From a virus, in IMG/VR virus record IMGVR_UViG_3300021964_000039, positions 16,019-80,018 of that record: a stretch of 64,000 nt of DNA. One strand, written 5' to 3'. The notes beneath the pieces are model-generated. The model worked only from the letters and a program-made list of their open reading frames with translations, was not told the DNA's origin and made no database searches. Position 1 is the stretch's first letter. Each line of letters opens with the position of its first letter. Below, one piece after another: positions 58,671 through 64,000 of the stretch. Both the position numbers and the translations under genes were made by a program.

Positions 58671-59654
58671 ATGAGTGTAATAAGTGATACAGTTCTGACA
58701 TACTTACCAGCCAAGAGGAAACAAACTCCTAGTGGTTGGCTATCCTTTAACGCACAGTGTTGCCATCACAATGGACACAGTGCAGACACTCGCGGTCGTG
58801 GTGGCTTGATTGCTAACCCAGATGGCGGCATTAGCTATCACTGCTTTAACTGCGGCTTCAAAGCAAGCTGGCAACCGGGCAGGAACTTCTCACACAAGTT
58901 GCGTAAACTCTTACAATGGATGGGAGCACCTGACGATGTAATCAACAAGGTGGCACTTGATGTAATGAGAGAGAATGAAGGCGTACAAGCAAAAGAACGT
59001 ATTGCTGAACTGCCTTCATTCAATACTGTCCCGTTGCCAGAAGATGCTGTCAAGATCACAGACATTACAGACTTTACAAAATTTAGTATGGCTGTACTTG
59101 AATATATGGCTCAACGAAGTCTGAACGTAGATGATACAGACTATTATTGGAGCCCAAGCCTAGGGTACCGTGATAGATTGATCATACCCTTCTATTACGA
59201 AGGTAGGGTGGTAGGTTGGACTGGACGTTCAGTAGTACCTGACAAGAAACCCAAGTACCTAACAGAAGTACAGCCTGGATACGTATACGGACTAGATGAG
59301 CAACGTCATAGCAAAGTGTTTGCTATTGTATGTGAAGGTCAGCTTGACGCTATACACGTAGAAGGTTGCGCACTAGGAGGGTCAGAAATTTCAGATCAAC
59401 AAGCAATGCTACTCAACAGACTACAGAAGCAGATCATTGTAGTACCTGATAGAGACAAGGCAGGGTCCAAGCTCGTTGAACGAGCAATTGAACTAGGGTA
59501 CTCAGTAAGTATGCCAGAGTGGGCACCAGACGTAAATGATATTGGAGATGCTGTTGATAAGTACGGTAGACTATATACACTGCATAGCATTGCTACTAGC
59601 ACTGATGAGTCTCCTTTGAAAATTAGATTGCGAGCAAAAAAATGGTTTACTTAA
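58671..59654 (+). CDS. 61: DNA primase (gp61)
   Basis: 327 residues, close to T4 gp61 (342). A zinc-binding domain (Cys30, Cys31 or His33, Cys58, Cys61 in 'YHCFNCGFKASW') is followed by a Toprim catalytic domain with 'AIVCEGQLDAIHVEG' and 'IIVVPDRDKAGSKLVER'. It makes RNA primers for lagging-strand synthesis with gp41, whose gene follows two genes on. 'GWLSFNAQCCHHNGHSADTR' is a well-known string of marine phage primases. Confidence 0.92.
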   Translation: MSVISDTVLTYLPAKRKQTPSGWLSFNAQCCHHNGHSADTRGRGGLIANPDGGISYHCFNCGFKASWQPGRNFSHKLRKLLQWMGAPDDVINKVALDVMRENEGVQAKERIAELPSFNTVPLPEDAVKITDITDFTKFSMAVLEYMAQRSLNVDDTDYYWSPSLGYRDRLIIPFYYEGRVVGWTGRSVVPDKKPKYLTEVQPGYVYGLDEQRHSKVFAIVCEGQLDAIHVEGCALGGSEISDQQAMLLNRLQKQIIVVPDRDKAGSKLVERAIELGYSVSMPEWAPDVNDIGDAVDKYGRLYTLHSIATSTDESPLKIRLRAKKWFT

Positions 59655-59764
59655 AGAAATTATGGAATATTGTATCTTGGCCTTATGCTAAGATTAAAGA
59701 AGAAATAGAATTTAGACGAAAGGTAAAGGAACTCCGCAAGAAGGATCCGTTTATATACAAATGA
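59642..59764 (+). CDS. small ORF of 40 residues after primase
   Basis: ATG 59642 to TGA 59764, overlapping the primase gene by 13 nt and the carbamoyltransferase by 4 nt (ATGA). The product starts 'MVYLKKLWNIVSWPYAKIKE' and is basic and helical. The exact fit between two genes and the amphipathic sequence support a real gene; I believe I have seen it conserved after primase in related phages but cannot verify. Function unknown. Confidence 0.62.
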   Translation: MVYLKKLWNIVSWPYAKIKEEIEFRRKVKELRKKDPFIYK

Positions 59765-60711
59765 TAACTTGGGGTATGGTAGGTAACAGCCATGACGCTA
59801 GTCTAGCTGTATTTGATGATGATAGATTATTATGGGCAAGTCTTGCAAAAGATTTCTCCGGAATTAGTAATGACCCTAACTTCAATTGGACACAATTAGA
59901 AGTTGCACGACAGAGCTATGGACCGCCTTCTAAGGTTATCTGGTATGAGCGTCCACTACTCAAGACACTGCGTCAATGGAGAGCAGGACAGGGTTGGTTA
60001 CTAGAGGAAAATAACATAAAGAAATATCTTCAACGTTGGGGCATTGATTGCAAAATTGAGTATACTCAGCATCATGAATCTCATGCGGCTTATGCTTACT
60101 ATACACAGCCTCATGATGATTGTGCTATTATTTGCTTAGATTCAATAGGTGAATTTGAGACCCTAACCATATGGCACGGAAAGAACGGCAAGCTCAAGAA
60201 GATATACAGCCAAGGGTATCCACATAGCCTAGGACTTTTCTATAGTGCTATGACACAACGCTTAGGCCTTGTACCACAACGTGACGAATATCTTGTAGCC
60301 CAGATGGGAGAAAAAGGCGACCCTCATAAATTTATTGATATATTAAGACAAGATATTATAAATTTCAAATATGGGTCTCCAAAGATAACATTGAAAGAAA
60401 ATTTACATAGAGGGTGTCGTTGGTGGATGCCCGAAATATTAGAAAATGATTATAATAACTTAGCTGCTTCTGTACAACTAATTTTTGAATATTGTATAGT
60501 AAATCTATCGCACTATACCAAAAAACAAACAGGGTCAGAAAATTTAGCTCTAGCTGGCGGTGGAGCCCTAAATAGACAAGCAGTTGATAATATATCAAAA
60601 CAATGGAATCATGTATGGGTTCCAAAGAATCCGGGAGACCCCGGAAGTTGCATAGGCGCTGTACTTGCAAAACGGCAAACATTTGTTGATATATCCAAAG
60701 TTTGGTATTGA
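59761..60711 (+). CDS. carbamoyltransferase-like protein
   Basis: 316 residues of the NodU/TobZ/CmcH family. 'GMVGNSHDASLAVFDDDRL' is the N-terminal ASKHA motif, 'YTQHHESHAAYAYYTQ' (His104, His105, His108) the metal site and 'LALAGGGALNRQAVDNI' plus 'PGDPGSCIGAVLAKR' the nucleotide-binding end. Family members place a carbamoyl group on a hydroxyl of a sugar or antibiotic. The C-terminal YrdC-like domain of longer members is absent, so only the Kae1-like half is present. It is inserted between primase and helicase genes. Confidence 0.8.
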   Translation: MITWGMVGNSHDASLAVFDDDRLLWASLAKDFSGISNDPNFNWTQLEVARQSYGPPSKVIWYERPLLKTLRQWRAGQGWLLEENNIKKYLQRWGIDCKIEYTQHHESHAAYAYYTQPHDDCAIICLDSIGEFETLTIWHGKNGKLKKIYSQGYPHSLGLFYSAMTQRLGLVPQRDEYLVAQMGEKGDPHKFIDILRQDIINFKYGSPKITLKENLHRGCRWWMPEILENDYNNLAASVQLIFEYCIVNLSHYTKKQTGSENLALAGGGALNRQAVDNISKQWNHVWVPKNPGDPGSCIGAVLAKRQTFVDISKVWY

Positions 60712-60736
60712 CGTAAACAACTAAAGACTATATAAT
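60708..60736 (+). promoter_or_regulatory. sigma70-like promoter, leaderless, for gp41
   Basis: TTGACG, 17 nt, TATAAT, 6 nt, ATG. The -35 overlaps the carbamoyltransferase stop. No ribosome site. Confidence 0.82.
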
Positions 60737-60742
60737 AAACAC

Positions 60743-62167
60743 ATGACTAGACAAAATACAGATTACGGCTACGACATACAAAAAGTTTATTTAGAAATGA
60801 TGCTAACAGACGCAGAGTCGTTTGTCAGATGTCAAGCAGTTTTTGACGATTCTGTTTTCGATAGAAAGCTACAACCGTCTGCAAAATTTATAAATGAATA
60901 CGTAGTAGAACATAATGCTATGCCTACATTCGATATGGTAAATGCTGCAACTGACAGTAATTTAAAGCATCCAGGTGAATTAGCAGAAAATCATTATGAC
61001 TGGCTATTAATGGAGTTTGAAACATTTAGTAGACATAAAGCATTAGAAGCAGCTATTCTTACTAGTGCTGATTTGCTTGAGAAAGGTGAATATGGTCCAG
61101 TTGAAGACTTGGTTAAGAAAGCTGTTCAAATTGGTCTTCAAAAAGATCTTGGTACTGATTATTGGGCAGATCCTAAGAGCCGTTTGGAAGCGATCAAAGA
61201 CAAGAACGGACAAGTAAGCACAGGCTGGCCTGCACTTGATAAGAAATTATTTGGTGGGTTCAACAGAGGAGAGCTGAATATATTTGCAGGTGGTAGTGGT
61301 TCGGGTAAGAGTTTGTTCTTAGCAAACTTAGGTGTGAACTGGGCACTGGCAGGATTGAATGTAATCTATTTGACATTTGAACTTTCAGAGAACTTGGTGA
61401 GTATGCGTGTAGATAGTATGACTACAGATATTCCAAGCAGAGACATCTTCAAGAGCATCGACGATGTTGAAATGAAAGTTAAGATGATTGGTAAGAAGTC
61501 AGGTGCGTTCCAAGTTAAGTATATGCCAACAGGCAAGAATGCAAACGATATACGTTCGTATTTGAAAGAATATGAGATTAAGACAGGCAAGAAAGTAGAT
61601 GTGCTACTTGTAGACTACTTGGATTTGATGCATCCTATTGCGGCTAAGATTAGTGCAGAAAACTTGTTTGTTAAGGACAAATATGTGTCAGAAGAACTAC
61701 GTAACTTGGCTATGGAACTAAACTGTTTGTTTGTTACAGCATCGCAGTTGAACAGAAGCTCAGTAGAAGAGATTGAATTTGATCACTCGCACATCTCGGG
61801 TGGTATATCTAAGATCAATACAGCAGACAACTTGATTGGTATCTTTACTAGTAGAGCTATGCGAGAGCGTGGGCGTTATCAGATACAGTTAATGAAGACA
61901 CGTTCAAGTTCGGGTGTCGGACAAAAGATTGATCTAGAGTTTGATGTAGATAGTTTACGTATACGTGACTTAGGTGAAGATGAAGAATATCAAGAATTTA
62001 ATAAGCGTAAGTCAACAGTGTTTGATCAAATTAAACGAGGCGGGCAAACTCCAGAACCTGAGCAAATAAGAGAAGATCCTAGCGAAGGTGATACAGTAGG
62101 AAAAATTAGAGCGCAAACAGATAGTACAAAGTTAAGACAGTTTCTTAATAATTTAGGTGATGAATAA
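60743..62167 (+). CDS. 41: replicative DNA helicase (gp41)
   Basis: 474 residues, T4 gp41 length. Walker A is 'GGSGSGKS' (183-190), 'VIYLTFELSENLVSMR' the DnaB-type arginine-rich segment, and 'VDVLLVDYLDLMHP' Walker B. 'LFVTASQLNRSSVEE' is the sensor motif. A RecA-fold hexameric helicase that unwinds the fork and works with gp61. It overlaps the next gene by 1 nt. Confidence 0.94.
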   Translation: MTRQNTDYGYDIQKVYLEMMLTDAESFVRCQAVFDDSVFDRKLQPSAKFINEYVVEHNAMPTFDMVNAATDSNLKHPGELAENHYDWLLMEFETFSRHKALEAAILTSADLLEKGEYGPVEDLVKKAVQIGLQKDLGTDYWADPKSRLEAIKDKNGQVSTGWPALDKKLFGGFNRGELNIFAGGSGSGKSLFLANLGVNWALAGLNVIYLTFELSENLVSMRVDSMTTDIPSRDIFKSIDDVEMKVKMIGKKSGAFQVKYMPTGKNANDIRSYLKEYEIKTGKKVDVLLVDYLDLMHPIAAKISAENLFVKDKYVSEELRNLAMELNCLFVTASQLNRSSVEEIEFDHSHISGGISKINTADNLIGIFTSRAMRERGRYQIQLMKTRSSSGVGQKIDLEFDVDSLRIRDLGEDEEYQEFNKRKSTVFDQIKRGGQTPEPEQIREDPSEGDTVGKIRAQTDSTKLRQFLNNLGDE

Positions 62168-62592
62168 TGCTACGAAAAATTAAATCTACAGAAAAACATT
62201 TGATAGTAAATGATCCTGTCAGACCGCACATAGAATTTGAGTGGAGAGTTTCAAACGGCAGAGAAATTTATATATTAGAAGATGATAATACACAAGAAAT
62301 TAAGGCTGTTATTTGTGTTGCATATACAGATGAAATTCCTACAAATGAAGATGATATGAATAATGTAGGTGATAAAGTTGCTGTGTTCTATACTGTATGG
62401 AGTCATGCAAAAGGAGCAGGTAGAGATATTGTTTTCGCTGTAGCAAATCATATTAAAGAAAATAAACCAAAAGTCGTGTATTATGTTACACTAAGTCCTT
62501 TAACTGATATGGCCAGAAACTTCCATATTAAGAATGGAGCAAAGTTTTTGAATAGACATTTAGATTGTCAAAACTTTGAATATTATGTATAA
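62167..62592 (+). CDS. GNAT-like acetyltransferase
   Basis: 141 residues. 'EIKAVICVAYTDEIP', 'VAVFYTVWSHAKGAGRDIVF' and 'YYVTLSPLTDMARNFHIKNG' with the final 'AKFL' follow the GNAT strand order with a Gly-containing turn for acetyl-CoA ('KGAGRD'). The match is moderate. It would acetylate an amine of unknown nature. Joined by 1-nt overlaps to gp41 and the next gene. Confidence 0.55.
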   Translation: MLRKIKSTEKHLIVNDPVRPHIEFEWRVSNGREIYILEDDNTQEIKAVICVAYTDEIPTNEDDMNNVGDKVAVFYTVWSHAKGAGRDIVFAVANHIKENKPKVVYYVTLSPLTDMARNFHIKNGAKFLNRHLDCQNFEYYV

Positions 62593-63284
62593 TGAAGTTT
62601 ATAGATGAAAAGAAAACATTTGAACTTAATGAAAATGCAAAATTAGAAATTGTATACATTAACGATAGTCCCTATCATTATATTCAAATTACCGACTTCT
62701 ACAAACATCCAAAGTTAGTAAACGAATTAGCACACACTATTCCTTTATCCAATGACCCTGATATGGCAGGAGGTCTACCGACTGGTCCAGACAGTGGTAG
62801 AATAAATGCTACTTACAATTTAACACACTTTACAGAATACTTTGGTGATATAATTAGTGAACACTTTGAGCCTACACTATCTCTTAGACCAGGAAAAGAA
62901 GAGAGTTTGAGAGACTGTCTTAGTAGAACAACATTTATGATCAACGTAATGACAGGTAACAATCTGCCTGTTAGATGTCCCCATGTAGATACATTTGAAG
63001 ATGGCTTTTATGCAGCCAGCATAGGTTTAACACCACCTAGCGAATGTAAAGGAGGCACAGCATTCTATAACTTTACAGGTGAATTTCCTTCACCTGAAGC
63101 AGCAGTTGAAGATATTACAGAATATATGTCGGATAGTGCTGGTAATTGGAAAATGATCCATTTAGCAGAGCTTGCTTGGAATAAGTGTATTATCTATCCT
63201 AGTAACTGGTGGCATCATGCATATGTAAAGCCTGGCTGGTTTACAAACGGCAGTTATAGACTAACACAACAAATGTTTATCTAA
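62592..63284 (+). CDS. 2OG-Fe(II)-oxygenase-like (DUF6445-type) protein
   Basis: 230 residues. His131-x-Asp133 ('RCPHVDTFEDGFYAASIG'), a distal His in 'YPSNWWHHAYVKPGWF' (208/209) and Arg223 in 'SYRLTQQMFI' give the metal and cosubstrate set expected for a hydroxylase of the cupin-like 2OG type. 'PSECKGGTAFYNFTGEF' lies between. Unlike the one at 5149, this one retains its metal ligands. Substrate unknown. Located behind gp41 in the same message. Confidence 0.65.
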   Translation: MKFIDEKKTFELNENAKLEIVYINDSPYHYIQITDFYKHPKLVNELAHTIPLSNDPDMAGGLPTGPDSGRINATYNLTHFTEYFGDIISEHFEPTLSLRPGKEESLRDCLSRTTFMINVMTGNNLPVRCPHVDTFEDGFYAASIGLTPPSECKGGTAFYNFTGEFPSPEAAVEDITEYMSDSAGNWKMIHLAELAWNKCIIYPSNWWHHAYVKPGWFTNGSYRLTQQMFI

Positions 63285-63317
63285 TTTGTCAAAATTATCT
63301 TTGTGGTATTTTCAAAA

Positions 63318-63325
63318 GCTAAATA
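63318..63325 (+). promoter_or_regulatory. possible late promoter motif
   Basis: GCTAAATA in the 94-nt gap before the Pol III alpha-like gene, 53 nt from its ATG. The gene is expected to be needed early, so the motif may be used late or be incidental. Confidence 0.4.
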
Positions 63326-63378
63326 CTCTGCGTTGGAAGCAACGACTAGGCATTTAGAAAAACACAAAGAGGCTAACA

Positions 63379-64000
63379 TGGCAACAGATTTAGAAAACAT
63401 ACAAAGGCTATTAGATAGATTCAAAAGGCCTATCCCACCCGGAGACGAATATCAAAATCGTTTAGCTGAAGAATTTGAGCTCATTCTCTCTCAGCGATTC
63501 ACTGATTACTTCCTACAAATCTGCGACATTATAGACATTACCTCGGACCTAACTCACATGACACGTGGGTCAGCAGGGTCGAGCCTAGTCTGCTACTTGT
63601 TGGGTATTACAGATGTAGATCCAATAGAGTGGCGCATACCTGTGGCACGGTTCATGAACCCTTTGAGGGACGACTTACCGGACGTGGATATAGACTTTGA
63701 ACATCATCGACAGACGGAAGTCATGGAAAGGATATTCCGCAAATGGCCCGGCAAGACCGCACGACTAAGCAACTACGTCACCTACAAAGAAAAGTCAGCT
63801 CGTAGAGAAGCTGCTAAACGTTTAGGTGCCACAGGTAATCTTCCACGCAACTTTACCTACGAATCAGTAGGAGTTGATCCCAAAGAAGCCAAGCGTATAG
63901 AACGCAAGCTCATGGGCAAGAAGAGAGCAATATCAAAACACTGTGGAGGCATCGTAATGTTCACTAGGCAACTACCTAAATCACTAATATCACAAGACAA
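63379..64000 (+). CDS. DNA polymerase III alpha-like protein, truncated by window end
   Basis: At least 207 residues, open to the right edge; ATG at 63379 after AAGAGG. 'HMTRGSAGSSLVCYLLGITD' followed by 'VDPIEWRIPVARFMNP' and 'LPDVDIDFEHHRQTEVMERI' match the DnaE segment that leads into the catalytic Asp pair (PDxDxDF at 101-107). The PHP domain that precedes this in bacterial DnaE is missing, as only about 60 residues lie before the match. 'SKHCGGIVMF' fits a later DnaE block. Probably a phage-type Pol III alpha homologue; how much remains depends on the sequence beyond the window. Confidence 0.8.

Noticed and set aside
1-64000. tRNA genes, CRISPR arrays and insertion sequences
   Set aside because: Nothing with cloverleaf, repeat-spacer or transposase features was seen by eye; a tRNAscan-SE run would settle the tRNA question.

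Overview
The window is one stretch of an AT-rich, tightly packed, tailed-phage genome. It carries a T4-type core: neck proteins gp13, gp14 and gp15, tail sheath gp18, tail tube gp19, head-completion nuclease gp4, terminase gp16/gp17, dNMP kinase gp1, ssDNA-binding gp32, UvsX, UvsY, UvsW, primase gp61 and helicase gp41. The fibre vocabulary, the radical-SAM, 2OG-oxygenase and glycosyltransferase cargo and the low GC point to a marine T4-like myovirus of the cyanophage/pelagiphage kind. Heptose and LPS-type sugar genes suggest a Gram-negative host, and a low-GC marine alphaproteobacterium such as SAR11 is a reasonable guess. Portal, prohead protease, major capsid protein and the B-family polymerase are not in this window. 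I saw no tRNA, CRISPR array or insertion sequence.

Layout. 1-7246: accessory small-molecule and surface genes (glycine-amidinotransferase-like enzyme, two radical SAM proteins, GT-like proteins, a 2OG-oxygenase-like protein, an SGNH-like protein, a GmhB-like phosphatase). 7268-16867: fibre and appendage genes, with a tandemly duplicated two-gene unit and a 1939-residue protein with five internal repeats. 16839-19287 (minus): HldE, HldD and a cupin. 19315-23332 (minus): Nudix, gp15, a fibre-like protein and gp14. 23373-33667: gp13, gp1, an HNH protein, sheath, tube, a second tube-like protein, gp4, a sulfotransferase, gp16 and scaffold/virion proteins. 33712-37751: gp17 and a large acidic protein. 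37893-40773: gp32, UvsX, UvsY. 40770-49429: a glycan island of glycosyltransferases, methyltransferases, a sulfotransferase, a nucleotidyltransferase-cupin fusion and three related capsule-type transferases. 49447-52669: UvsW region. 52681-54483: cupin and a purine permease. 54483-57838: conserved phage genes, an APS-kinase/DUF2061/nucleotidyltransferase cassette and a short Pol III alpha-like protein. 57859-63284: a virion protein, primase, carbamoyltransferase, helicase and accessory enzymes. 63379-end: a second, larger Pol III alpha-like protein cut by the window edge.

Regulation is unusually readable. A T4-like late motif (consensus NNTAAATA or NATAAATA) precedes most virion genes. At least six sigma70-like promoters, all with a 17-bp spacer, precede replication, recombination and sugar genes. 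In ten genes the motif sits at one fixed distance from the start codon (5 nt after the late motif, 6 nt after the -10) and no Shine-Dalgarno is present, so transcripts should begin at the A of the ATG. Overlapping inverted late motifs form compact bidirectional promoters at 5772-5781, 23338-23354 and 43927-43940.

Functionally the accessory genes converge on making, activating and transferring surface chemistry: ADP-heptose, PAPS/sulfate, carbamoyl, amidino, methyl and hexose groups. A NCS2-type purine transporter and a probable overprinted membrane gene inside a glycosyltransferase are the most unexpected items. Assignments rest on motifs and remembered family patterns; no database search was run.
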